NCBI RefSeq assembly: GCF_030068545.1
Contig: NZ_JASJOR010000005.1
Location: forward strand, 186,001-250,000
DNA: 64,000 nt
Reading direction: 5' to 3'
Origin: Xanthocytophaga flava
GTDB lineage: Bacteria; Bacteroidota; Bacteroidia; Cytophagales; 172606-1
Below the pieces are notes generated by a model, which was not told the DNA's origin, did not search any database, and saw only the letters and a list, made by a program, of their open reading frames with translations. Below are positions 53,544 through 61,308 of the stretch, piece by piece; positions within the stretch are counted from its first letter, which is position 1; each line of letters opens with the position of its first letter. The translations under genes were made by a program, and so were the position numbers.

Positions 53544-54872
53544 TTTAGCTTTGATGTTTTTGGTTTCATTCAAATGTTCCTGTGCTTTTTGCGCATTGGG
53601 AGACAGCTGAGTGGCAGTTTGCGTAATGGTATTTACCAGATCCTGTGTTCCGGAATTGACAACTTGTTGCTCATTGTGCCATTGTTCCAGGCGAGCAATC
53701 TCACCCTCTTTTTGTGTAATGGCAGTATCTTTCTGGGCAATCTGAGTATTGAGCTGGTCAACAGTTGCCTGGTGAGTGGCTTTCAGATCAGTGATCTCTT
53801 TGTCTTTGGCAGCCAGTTGTGTCTGCAAAGAGCTGATTAGATTGTCTTTTTCGATCAGGGCATTTTCAGCATTAGCTGCCTGGATCTCGGTTACTTCTGC
53901 GTCTGCAGACACTTCCTGGCCTCTGTTAAAAAGGGCAGATAATTTTGGGAAACTCATATATGCGTTGGATTTGGGTGACTGAGTAGATGAACTGACATTT
54001 TTTCTTGCCAGGGAAGCAGCAATGTTGATGGCATCCTTTATTGTACCGATGCTGTCAGCTAAACCATGTTGTATGGCTTGATTGCCATTGTATACTTTGG
54101 CTGTAAACACATCTTCTTTGCCGGATAGCTTTTTGCCACGTCCATCTTTGACAGTTGAGATAAAGGTGTCATTAATGGAATTCAGACGGGCTTTGAACAT
54201 ATCCAATGCTTCAGCACTGAGTGGCTCGGAACTATTACCTAATACCTTGTGAACAGATGCATCGGCTGTGATGTAGGTAACCTTATAGCCTTCTTTGGCT
54301 AACCACCCGGATTCATCCAGGTGAGCCACTAACGTACCAATAGAACCCACATAGGATGTGGTTTTGGAAGACATGACTATATGCTGACTTTGGGAAGCTA
54401 CCCAATACCCAGCTGAAGCAGTCAAGCCATTGACAAAGGTTACGACTGGCTTTGGTGCATTTTTTACTGTATTTCCAAGCACCTCTGTACCATCAACAGC
54501 ACCACCCGGTGTGTCAGATTCTAAAACGATAGCTCCAACATCGGGATTCTTAAAAGCTTCCTCCAGGGCAGCTACCACACGGGCAGTACTGGTTCCAGCC
54601 TGACAAGCTCCTACTTCTTTCAGCATCGTGCCTTTGATCTTGATAACCTGAACAGTTACCGGATTGCCAGCCTGTGAACCGGAATTGTAAGCAGATTGAT
54701 AAAAGGTAGATTGGTAAGGAGCGGAGCTGCTCTGATGATCATCTTTCTCTGTTGCAAAGAAGTCCTGGAAAGATTTGCCTTCAGCCAGGCGTTTGAGAAT
54801 GATAGGCTGATAAATATTCAGGTAACGGCTGTCAAGAGCCCAGGCGTTTACAGATAAAAGAATGTCCAGCAT
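53529..54872 (-). CDS. S49/SppA-like capsid maturation protease with C-terminal scaffold-like region
   Basis: A 447-residue protein. The protease part (about 70-300) has ESDTPGGAVDG, the nucleophile Ser153 in LTASAGYWVAS, SYVGSIGTLVAHLD and a candidate catalytic Lys209. Residues about 325-420 form a long coiled coil (NALIEKDNLISSLQTQLAAK and similar heptads), typical of head scaffolds, and the last 30 residues are Gln/Asn-rich. It is therefore a protease-scaffold fusion. It lies 58 bases before the major capsid gene. Its start codon is buried in a 19-bp leader hairpin. Confidence 0.88.
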   Translation of the reverse strand: MLDILLSVNAWALDSRYLNIYQPIILKRLAEGKSFQDFFATEKDDHQSSSAPYQSTFYQSAYNSGSQAGNPVTVQVIKIKGTMLKEVGACQAGTSTARVVAALEEAFKNPDVGAIVLESDTPGGAVDGTEVLGNTVKNAPKPVVTFVNGLTASAGYWVASQSQHIVMSSKTTSYVGSIGTLVAHLDESGWLAKEGYKVTYITADASVHKVLGNSSEPLSAEALDMFKARLNSINDTFISTVKDGRGKKLSGKEDVFTAKVYNGNQAIQHGLADSIGTIKDAINIAASLARKNVSSSTQSPKSNAYMSFPKLSALFNRGQEVSADAEVTEIQAANAENALIEKDNLISSLQTQLAAKDKEITDLKATHQATVDQLNTQIAQKDTAITQKEGEIARLEQWHNEQQVVNSGTQDLVNTITQTATQLSPNAQKAQEHLNETKNIKAKKGIA

Positions 54873-54912
54873 ATTTTGCTACATGTTTTCAGTGTAGCAA
54901 AATTGCTGGACA
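54863..54912 (-). repeat. 19-bp stem-loop enclosing the protease start codon
   Basis: TGTCCAGCA (54863-54871) plus ATTTTGCTAC (54873-54882) pair with GTAGCAAAAT (54894-54903) plus TGCTGGACA (54904-54912); one base is bulged and the loop is 11 bases. The ATG at 54872-54870 lies in the stem. Confidence 0.85.
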
Positions 54913-54925
54913 ATAGACAAGTAAA

Positions 54926-54933
54926 GTAGGACG
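54926..54933 (-). promoter_or_regulatory. Late-unit box CGTCCTAC (site e)
   Basis: Minus-strand context AAAATTCCGTCCTACTTTAC, 54 bases before the protease ATG and just before the long hairpin. Confidence 0.6.
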
Positions 54934-54951
54934 GAATTTTACATATGAAAT

Positions 54952-55767
54952 TTAGTTCAGACTATAATTCATGGTAATGACTTCTGTCTTTATTTTGGCT
55001 GGTGTACCGGGTCTGTTATTCACTGAGATCTTAAATTGCTTTTCGATCTGATTCCAGTTCATTCGTCTTGTAAAACTCTCAAGGATTGGATCGGGATAAC
55101 TGGAAAGGATAAACTTGCCTTTAATGGTTGAAAGCTTAGTTAATAGTTTTGCGTAGGCCTCCGGAGTATAGCCTGTGTAGTGGCCACAGTCACTTTCAAT
55201 ATAGGGTGGGTCACAATAAAATACAGTTGATTCCGAATCATAGGAATCGATGACTTTCAAAGCGTCCTGGCATTCGATATTTACGTTTTGCAAACGATCT
55301 TTATACTCCTTTTGAGTTTGTACCGCTTCCTTTTTTCGGTTATAGGCTTTGGTACTTTGGCCTGCCCGGTCAAAGCGATATCCACCAGCAATCTTGTTTC
55401 CAAATGAACTATTGGTTTGAACAAAGACAGCCCATGCCTTTAGGATATCATCTTCTATGGTATCATCCCGATATACTTTTTTCGCGTAAGCATGTTGTGC
55501 ACGTGAGTGAAAGGTCTCATCCAATACATCGGAGAACTCTTCGAAACGGTATTTGAGTACTTTGTAGAAGGTGATAAGCTGGTGATTCAGATCATTGATT
55601 ACCTCATGTTTAGAGGATGGCTTTTGCCAGAAAACGGCTCCACCACCAAAAAAGGGTTCTACATAGACTGAGTGCTCAGGAAGTAAGCTAACAATGAAGG
55701 AGGCTAATTTTTGTTTGCCTCCATAATACGAGATTGGGGTTTTAGTTTTAACAGTTGTAGTTGACAT
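54952..55767 (-). CDS. D12-class DNA adenine N6-methyltransferase (Dam-like)
   Basis: A 271-residue enzyme from ATG 55767, transferring methyl from S-adenosylmethionine to adenine in DNA. Motifs are YYGGKQKLASFI (residues 14-25), the SAM-binding VEPFFGGGAVFW and the catalytic DPPY (about 188, in FYCDPPYIESD). No restriction endonuclease is adjacent, so it is a solitary phage methylase. It may protect phage DNA from host restriction or time packaging. It lies between a hydrolase gene and the capsid protease, in the late strand. Confidence 0.92.
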   Translation of the reverse strand: MSTTTVKTKTPISYYGGKQKLASFIVSLLPEHSVYVEPFFGGGAVFWQKPSSKHEVINDLNHQLITFYKVLKYRFEEFSDVLDETFHSRAQHAYAKKVYRDDTIEDDILKAWAVFVQTNSSFGNKIAGGYRFDRAGQSTKAYNRKKEAVQTQKEYKDRLQNVNIECQDALKVIDSYDSESTVFYCDPPYIESDCGHYTGYTPEAYAKLLTKLSTIKGKFILSSYPDPILESFTRRMNWNQIEKQFKISVNNRPGTPAKIKTEVITMNYSLN

Positions 55768-55818
55768 AAAAAATATAGAAATAAAAAAAGGTTGCAAGAA
55801 AGGGTAGAATCTGAAGCC

Positions 55819-56304
55819 TTAGAGTGGCTTCAGATTCTTGTAATCAATTAAATAGGTATACAGCTCACCAGGTGAGATATCCCACGGATGTGGACAATCC
55901 ACTACCATTGCACATAATTCAGAGCAAAAGACAGCTTTTTTTGCCTGCTCCCATTTGGGACCATACCAGGAGCCGGTTATGATCTTGATAATTTTCCACC
56001 AAAGGATGCTTACATAATCATAGCGTTTGCCAATGGCATCTGTGAGCCAGAGTGGATAATATTCTCCATTCATGAATACAGTTTTACGCCTAGCCCTTAG
56101 CTCCCACACAGATCGAGGTGTCATGGTAACTCCTTTACCGAGTGCTTCGACAATCCAATCCTGGCCACCTAATTCAACTAGTAAGGCACAATGATTCCAG
56201 TAAGACTGGGTAAGGAGCCGGATCGGGTACCAGACAAACACAGCAGAAAAAAAGGACTTCCATTCAAAGAAGTTATGTACGAAAATGATACTCTTTACTT
56301 TCAT
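55819..56304 (-). CDS. Permuted papain-like (YiiX/NlpC-type) hydrolase
   Basis: A 161-residue protein with the order of catalytic residues of permuted NlpC/P60 enzymes: His in WNHCALLVE (about 37-39) and Cys in AVFCSELCAMVVD (about 126). The segment between has an RWxx-type Trp-rich core (SILWWKIIKI). Such enzymes act as cysteine peptidases, amidases or acyltransferases. In a phage it could process peptidoglycan or lipids. It has no signal peptide. Confidence 0.72.
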   Translation of the reverse strand: MKVKSIIFVHNFFEWKSFFSAVFVWYPIRLLTQSYWNHCALLVELGGQDWIVEALGKGVTMTPRSVWELRARRKTVFMNGEYYPLWLTDAIGKRYDYVSILWWKIIKIITGSWYGPKWEQAKKAVFCSELCAMVVDCPHPWDISPGELYTYLIDYKNLKPL

Positions 56305-56306
56305 AG

Positions 56307-56831
56307 TTATGTAGTAGTTGATTGTTTCAACGGATGATCAGCTGGAAGAGTAGCCAGCCACTCAGGTGTTATGACAAATTGATAGGCAATACTGCTTATT
56401 CCCATTCTCCGCTTCATTCCTTCCTCAATCAGTGATTCGATAGCAAACTTTTCAGGGTTTCTTTTATCGAAAGCCCACCAGATCACGGCATCATACTCTC
56501 CGATCTTAAACTCTTCCTGGACATTGGCATAAACAGGCTGGTTATAGTCCGTATATGTCTCTCCACTCACCTGATCGGTGACCTGCGCATAAGCTCCAGT
56601 AGGCTTTGAAACGGTAACAATGACAGGCTGACCATTTGCATCTATTGTATCTACAGGTGTACCATTGTCGATTAACATGGGTTTTTGATCAACTTCTAAA
56701 AATGGTAAACCTGGATTCTCATCTGCTAATGAATAGAAAATGTGAATGAAGTTTTGTTTTCTGTTATGATAAAGTCCATTATAAATGCAATAGCTTTTTA
56801 CAGCGCCTTCGGTTTTGATGATAATTTCCAT
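56307..56831 (-). CDS. Hypothetical phage protein in the fibre region
   Basis: A 174-residue protein. The N-terminus is beta-rich (MEIIIKTEGAVKSYCIYNG); the middle contains TVSKPTGAYAQVTDQVSGETY. No family was recognised. It stands 2 bases before the hydrolase gene and 28 after the lectin-like gene, so it may be a fibre-associated or chaperone protein. Confidence 0.55.
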   Translation of the reverse strand: MEIIIKTEGAVKSYCIYNGLYHNRKQNFIHIFYSLADENPGLPFLEVDQKPMLIDNGTPVDTIDANGQPVIVTVSKPTGAYAQVTDQVSGETYTDYNQPVYANVQEEFKIGEYDAVIWWAFDKRNPEKFAIESLIEEGMKRRMGISSIAYQFVITPEWLATLPADHPLKQSTTT

Positions 56832-56859
56832 AGTTATAATTTTATAGTAGAGTCAAGTA

Positions 56860-57567
56860 TTATAGTCCATATTTTGCCTTTAGTGCTGCGATTTCAGCAT
56901 TCACAATGGCAGTTGTTGGATTTTGTAAAAGTCTGATTTCACAGATATTTGCATTGGTGTAAACAGAACCCGCAGAGCTTAATCGGGAACCTATATTGTT
57001 TAAAACTGTGGGTTGTGTGCCTGGCTCATAAGTACCACCAGACATTGTTCCTGCAACGGACCCTGTTGGACTGTAATAGGTATTAGTTGTTAGTCCTGCT
57101 TGCCAATATTCACCATACACACCATAACTGCTATAGATATTTACAGTACTGCTACTTTGTGTGTAGACTGTTTGATTGTCACGATTTGTGTAATACTTGC
57201 TATCAGTGTAATTAAAACCCATCTGATTATACACTAAACGTGTAGAATCTCTATCACCGAGTGTAACAAGGGATACACCTGCACTATCTTTTTTTCCTAC
57301 AACCAAACAAGCATAGGCTCCTAGTTGGCTAAATCGGGTAAACTGCAAAAACTGGTTTGTTGTAAACCTAACAGCGGGATAGCCATTTAACAGACCAGTC
57401 ACAAATGTGGGTCTGGCTGTTCCTGTATTGCTGGCATTTCTTCCATTTCCGCTCAAATCCTGCCAGCTGTCAATGGTGGCTCCATTGGCATAGGAACTGA
57501 GTAATGACTCGGCCTGGAATAAAAGCGCATACTGTACAGCTCCAGTCCGTATATAGCGTGTTGCCAT
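56860..57567 (-). CDS. Concanavalin A/LamG-like lectin protein, probable fibre adhesin
   Basis: A 235-residue protein. SWQDLSGNGRNASNTGTARPT, GLLNGYPAVRFTTNQFLQF and VNIYSSYGVYG match the beta-sandwich fold of LamG/concanavalin A-like domains, often used for glycan binding. The last 40 residues return to short helices (NAEIAALKAKYGL). It follows the tail fibre gene by 6 bases and is likely the receptor-binding part of the virion. Confidence 0.72.
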   Translation of the reverse strand: MATRYIRTGAVQYALLFQAESLLSSYANGATIDSWQDLSGNGRNASNTGTARPTFVTGLLNGYPAVRFTTNQFLQFTRFSQLGAYACLVVGKKDSAGVSLVTLGDRDSTRLVYNQMGFNYTDSKYYTNRDNQTVYTQSSSTVNIYSSYGVYGEYWQAGLTTNTYYSPTGSVAGTMSGGTYEPGTQPTVLNNIGSRLSSAGSVYTNANICEIRLLQNPTTAIVNAEIAALKAKYGL

Positions 57568-57573
57568 GATTAG

Positions 57574-59193
57574 TTAGTATTTGCCTGTTAGATTCAAAAG
57601 TCCGGAACTTGTAGAGCTGGTAAGGGCAACTGTGATTGTAAGGGTATAATTGCCACTTGTTGCCTGGATATCTGTATTCACATCAGCAAGAGCCGTACGT
57701 GCTGTTCCTCCATTGACTTTATAGCTAATCGTTGCCGAATTGATATTACTTGAAGCGACAGATGAGAAAGTGATTTTTTTGGTATAAAGAATATTAGCCG
57801 TTAAAACGGTAGGCAAAAACTCAATTTTCAATTCTTCAGCCAGATCATTAAACTGCTTTTGAGTTTTGCCTGCCTGCTGCAAAACTGTGTCAGTGGCTAC
57901 AATTGGACCTGAAAGGGTAGTATCTAAGCCTGTCAGAGCCGTATTCCGGATAGTCGCTGCAATATTGGTAATAAAGTAAGCTACTTTGCTAAAGCCTAAA
58001 ATGATAGAGTCAGTTGCTAATAAAGTTCCGCTTACAGATCCCAAACCTGTCAGCAGCTTTCCTATCACCGCACTATTCAATAAAGTAGCATTGGAGGCTG
58101 TACCTGTCACTTGTCCTCCCATCGTGGGATCTGAGGTAATAGTTTTATAGGTTCCATCATCGGCCAGGTACTTGGAACCATCTCCACTTGTAATCAATGT
58201 CTTTACCTTTGCCAGGATCTTATCCAGTACATGGGCAATCTTGGCAATACCACTTGTCAGAGTGATACCAATGGCAGTGGCATCAGCTGGTGCACTGGGT
58301 GAATAATCGCCCTGAGCTGCTGCATTGACTTTGGTTAGATAAGCAGACAAATCAATATCCAGGCTTTCTTTTTCGATTACCTTTTCCCAGGTTGATCCAG
58401 ACTGAAAATACCGATAAATAGCCCATCCGGATGTAACAGTAGGATCTCCAGTCGCATCAGTCACCCAGATACTTTCCCCATCCTGGAGCGGTGGCGTGGC
58501 TGATGCAATCAGTGCATTCCGTGCTGCAATAGTTGCTACAGGTGCTCGGTTAATGGTTGTTACACTGGAAAGACGCTCTTCCAGATATAGTTTAATCTGG
58601 TCAATCGACCAGCCCACATCATTCCCACTATCAGCCAGATCATCGAGAATATTCTTCAAAACGGACTTATCCAGTAAACCCGTTTCATCCAGGCCTAATA
58701 CACCATTGGGTTGGTTGATGAGTTCTATTCCAATTTTTGCCTGCAATTGTTGCAGGATGTACAAAGCTGTGAGTACACTTCCGTCTGGGAGCTGCAGCTG
58801 AGTGTCTGTGTTCTGGATATGAGATCCGGATATTTCCTTCCAGGCAGAGCCTTCAGAAGGAGGGATGTTTTGGTTATTATTGATTTTGGATTGCCAGATC
58901 TTTTCCTGATAAGTGACCTGTTTGCCAATTCCATAAATAGTTGTATTGATCCAGACAGGTATACCTGCCAGATCTGAAGCAGAAATAGGCAGTTGACTAA
59001 GTTTAAGCTTTCCATTTTCCAGATCTGCTTTATTGCCTAACTCATCCAGTAATGTCCCCGTAGAATCAATAATGGAAAAAACCACATCCCGTGCATCTTC
59101 CGGAGTGATGGCTTCCATAACATTATCGACAAATCGCGCTGCTGCGAAATCTTTTAATTGTTGACGATTTAGAGGTGTTTGAGGTACTGCCAT
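57574..59193 (-). CDS. Phage tail fibre protein
   Basis: A 539-residue protein. The N-terminus (QTPLNRQQLKDFAAARFVD) resembles virion-attachment segments of Bacteroidota phage fibres. It continues with KIWQSKINNNQNIPPSEGSAW, a carbohydrate-type module (about 105-130), and long low-complexity regions rich in Thr, Ser, Asp and Leu with heptad-like repeats (about 310-480). The C-terminus is beta-rich. It follows a structural paralogue gene and is followed by a lectin-like gene. Confidence 0.72.
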   Translation of the reverse strand: MAVPQTPLNRQQLKDFAAARFVDNVMEAITPEDARDVVFSIIDSTGTLLDELGNKADLENGKLKLSQLPISASDLAGIPVWINTTIYGIGKQVTYQEKIWQSKINNNQNIPPSEGSAWKEISGSHIQNTDTQLQLPDGSVLTALYILQQLQAKIGIELINQPNGVLGLDETGLLDKSVLKNILDDLADSGNDVGWSIDQIKLYLEERLSSVTTINRAPVATIAARNALIASATPPLQDGESIWVTDATGDPTVTSGWAIYRYFQSGSTWEKVIEKESLDIDLSAYLTKVNAAAQGDYSPSAPADATAIGITLTSGIAKIAHVLDKILAKVKTLITSGDGSKYLADDGTYKTITSDPTMGGQVTGTASNATLLNSAVIGKLLTGLGSVSGTLLATDSIILGFSKVAYFITNIAATIRNTALTGLDTTLSGPIVATDTVLQQAGKTQKQFNDLAEELKIEFLPTVLTANILYTKKITFSSVASSNINSATISYKVNGGTARTALADVNTDIQATSGNYTLTITVALTSSTSSGLLNLTGKY

Positions 59194-59205
59194 ATAAGGA
59201 AAGCA

Positions 59206-59754
59206 TTAAGAACGTAGAAAACCATAGCTGAATCCGGAAGAGAATGCCTTTCTGGGTGGGGGTGTATCTCCTTCGTACATTAAATAAAAAAAGGCTTTAT
59301 GAATGGAATCGGTTTTAAAACTGAGCTTGTATCCGTTTTTATCAGAAAAGTCGCTACCTGTATCGAGTTCAGAGCTGAACGTAAGAGGAGCCTCCAGAGA
59401 GCCGACAAGCTTTGCATTTTTATTGCCATCTACATACTGACAAATACACCGAACGCCAGTCAGCTCCTGGATAGCAAAAGCCAGATCCGGAGCATCTTTT
59501 GGAACATATACCTGTATAGCTTGTTTGAAGTATTCTCCATTTGCCTCATCTGTCATTACTTCCGTAAAGCCTCCAGTCACAAACCAGATATCAGCATAGT
59601 GCTGTGGATCATACAGCTGGATAGGCTGCTGTATCACATGCGCGACAGATCCAGGGATGGACTTTACATTATAAACAGGATTGATTCTCAGGTAATGGAT
59701 TCCTCCCAGGTTATGCCCACAATCCAACGGGATATCATTTAGATTGATGCTCAT
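59206..59754 (-). CDS. Phage structural protein, paralogue of the gene at 51839
   Basis: A 182-residue protein with DCGHNLGGIHYLRI near the N-terminus, IQVYVPKDAPDL in the middle and LTFSSELDTGSDFSDKNGYKLSF near the end, all with counterparts in the protein at 51839-52414. It lacks the hydrophobic N-terminus of that paralogue. The function is unknown; both probably form beta-rich virion subunits. It is separated from the fibre gene by 12 bases. Confidence 0.65.
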   Translation of the reverse strand: MSINLNDIPLDCGHNLGGIHYLRINPVYNVKSIPGSVAHVIQQPIQLYDPQHYADIWFVTGGFTEVMTDEANGEYFKQAIQVYVPKDAPDLAFAIQELTGVRCICQYVDGNKNAKLVGSLEAPLTFSSELDTGSDFSDKNGYKLSFKTDSIHKAFFYLMYEGDTPPPRKAFSSGFSYGFLRS

Positions 59755-59953
59755 AAAGTTCCTTTACCCTTCCTGCAATAGAGACAATCAATAAACCAAA
59801 CCAGAGCACACCTATTACCAGCATACTGAAGAAAGCGACGTAAATGGTCTGATGCTTCTTAGGAGCAGCATAAAAGCTATTCTGAAAAATCTTTTTCAGA
59901 TTTACGAGCACATAGACAAACCCACCGATCAGGTATAGAAACAGATAGATCAT
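59735..59953 (-). CDS. Small two-helix membrane protein, holin candidate
   Basis: A 72-residue protein with two membrane helices (about 2-18 and 38-60) and charged ends, the layout of a class II holin. It overlaps the lysin candidate by 4 bases and the downstream gene by 20 bases, so it is part of the same transcript. Holin role is inference from size, topology and neighbour. Confidence 0.6.
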   Translation of the reverse strand: MIYLFLYLIGGFVYVLVNLKKIFQNSFYAAPKKHQTIYVAFFSMLVIGVLWFGLLIVSIAGRVKELYEHQSK

Positions 59954-60546
59954 AAGTCCTCTTCAGTTAGAAGTGTATAGGAAAACCAATTTGCACGGCC
60001 TGTTCGTAGCGATTCATTAACATTAAAAATCAAATGGTCAAAGCTTAGAGGATTAGCTATTACCTGACAACCGGCTGACCATTTATCCACTTGTATGCTT
60101 TCAGTCTTTTCATTTGCCCGATGGATGTTGATGCCAAACACACCTGTGTCCAGGCTGGCAGTGGTAAAATCAAGGACATTATTTTTGTTGTTGTCACGGA
60201 TTACCGTTACTGGCTTACGTTGTACCAGTGCCTCGTATTTGCCCTGGTGTAATCCCAATTGCCAACAGTCTACATACTGACCAGGCTTTAATATGGCTGT
60301 TCCCTTGACGTTTCCCGGATTCAATAGCCAATAAGAGCCTGGATCAGTTGTAGCTTTCCACTCCATGTATACCCACTCTTTTCCATTAAAAACACTAAGC
60401 GTCACATAGTCATCAAATTTGTTGGGGACAGGGTTGTTCTTGCGGATTCCTATTATGTTCAGGTGAAAGGGTTTACCGTCATCGAACCATCTGTAATTTT
60501 TTGATGCTACCGCTTTTTTAAGTAATGAGAGACTATACTGTGCCAT
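59950..60546 (-). CDS. YkuD-like SxGC protein, endolysin candidate
   Basis: A 198-residue protein from ATG 60546 (MAQYSLSLLKK); the longer frame upstream would begin inside the leader. The C-terminal half has DTGVFGINIHRANEKT and VDKWSAGCQVI, giving the H-x(n)-S-x-G-C layout of L,D-transpeptidase/YkuD-type active sites (Cys about 168). With the small membrane protein it could form a lysis pair. A D-amino-acid peptide cross-link would be the target; this is inference. Confidence 0.68.
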   Translation of the reverse strand: MAQYSLSLLKKAVASKNYRWFDDGKPFHLNIIGIRKNNPVPNKFDDYVTLSVFNGKEWVYMEWKATTDPGSYWLLNPGNVKGTAILKPGQYVDCWQLGLHQGKYEALVQRKPVTVIRDNNKNNVLDFTTASLDTGVFGINIHRANEKTESIQVDKWSAGCQVIANPLSFDHLIFNVNESLRTGRANWFSYTLLTEEDL

Positions 60547-60598
60547 ATCCTTAGCTTTGAAGTGATGGCACGAAAGTAGAATTACAAACAGGAGGAGA

Positions 60599-60606
60599 GT
60601 AGGACG
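60599..60606 (-). promoter_or_regulatory. Late-unit box CGTCCTAC (site f)
   Basis: Minus-strand context AGAAAACCGTCCTACTCTC, 53 bases before the lysin ATG. GTGCCAT/ATGGCAC then places the lysin start codon in a 7-bp stem. Confidence 0.6.
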
Positions 60607-60624
60607 GTTTTCTATAATGTAAAA

Positions 60625-60668
60625 CGTCCTATGCAATCAGTCAGAATACTGCTGATTCACATAGGACG
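60625..60668 (-). terminator. Hairpin built from inverted CGTCCTATG boxes
   Basis: CGTCCTATG (60625-60633) pairs with CATAGGACG (60660-60668), with inner AATCAG/CTGATT. On the minus strand TTTTAC follows, consistent with termination after the gene at 60712. The right arm belongs to the 50-bp element. Confidence 0.65.
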
Positions 60669-60710
60669 AAAGTGGCAAATCCTGGGACGGATTCGATCAA
60701 TTTATTTTTA
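60661..60710 (-). repeat. 50-bp direct repeat, copy 2
   Basis: Identical to 37878-37927. On the minus strand it begins directly at the end of the preceding gene (60712) and precedes box f. The flanking bases differ immediately outside the 50 positions. Confidence 0.9.
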
Positions 60711-60711
60711 A

Positions 60712-61194
60712 TCAGGCTACTGCCTGGAATAGAGCAAAATCAGTTCTTTCATTCTGTTTGGCAATCCGATCTTTGTAATCTCTCCAAACCTTCCTCAGTG
60801 TATCCATATCATAATGATCCGGATTGATTTCATACTGATCATAAAATCTACGTACAGCTGACCAATCGCTTTGACCAGCTATGACCTGGCCTATCATATA
60901 ATGAATGAAAGAGTTTTGCATGTACTTCTCCAGGTATTCACCCAGTTCTTTTAACTTCTGATCTGAAACAGTATAATGCTTCAGATCCTGAGGGAGCTGT
61001 ACTTTGAGCATATACTTTTCCGGTTGCTGGACAAGTCTTGGCTTTACCTGACGGAATGGTTCCTGGTGAACAATCAAACGCATTAATTTACCGATATCGG
61101 ATGTCTGATGTATTCTGATCGGCTCAGGTCCGAGTGTTTTAATGAGAAAATCCTTGACGTGTGGACGGAGTGGAATAGTAAGGATTTTTGGCAT
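60712..61194 (-). CDS. Hypothetical phage protein before the late region
   Basis: A 160-residue protein from ATG 61194 (MPKILTIPLRPHVKDFL). The N-terminus is beta-rich; the C-terminal half is helical, with LGEYLEKYMQNSFIHYMIG and SAVRRFYDQYEINPDHYDMDTLRKVWRDYK, which could be a DNA-binding region. No family was recognised. It is the last gene before the late units, the place where phages often encode a late activator; that role is speculation. Confidence 0.6.
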   Translation of the reverse strand: MPKILTIPLRPHVKDFLIKTLGPEPIRIHQTSDIGKLMRLIVHQEPFRQVKPRLVQQPEKYMLKVQLPQDLKHYTVSDQKLKELGEYLEKYMQNSFIHYMIGQVIAGQSDWSAVRRFYDQYEINPDHYDMDTLRKVWRDYKDRIAKQNERTDFALFQAVA

Positions 61195-61308
61195 AGCTAT
61201 AGTTTTTAACCAAAAATACATTTTTGCTATACCGTACGCCTAATCATAATTAGTAAAAATCCTACATTGTTAGTTTACACAGAAGTGAAATAGGCTTTTT
61301 TACTAATA

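Noticed and set aside
58496..58977. Plus-strand open frames opposite the tail fibre gene
   Set aside because: Low-complexity shadows of the fibre coding sequence.
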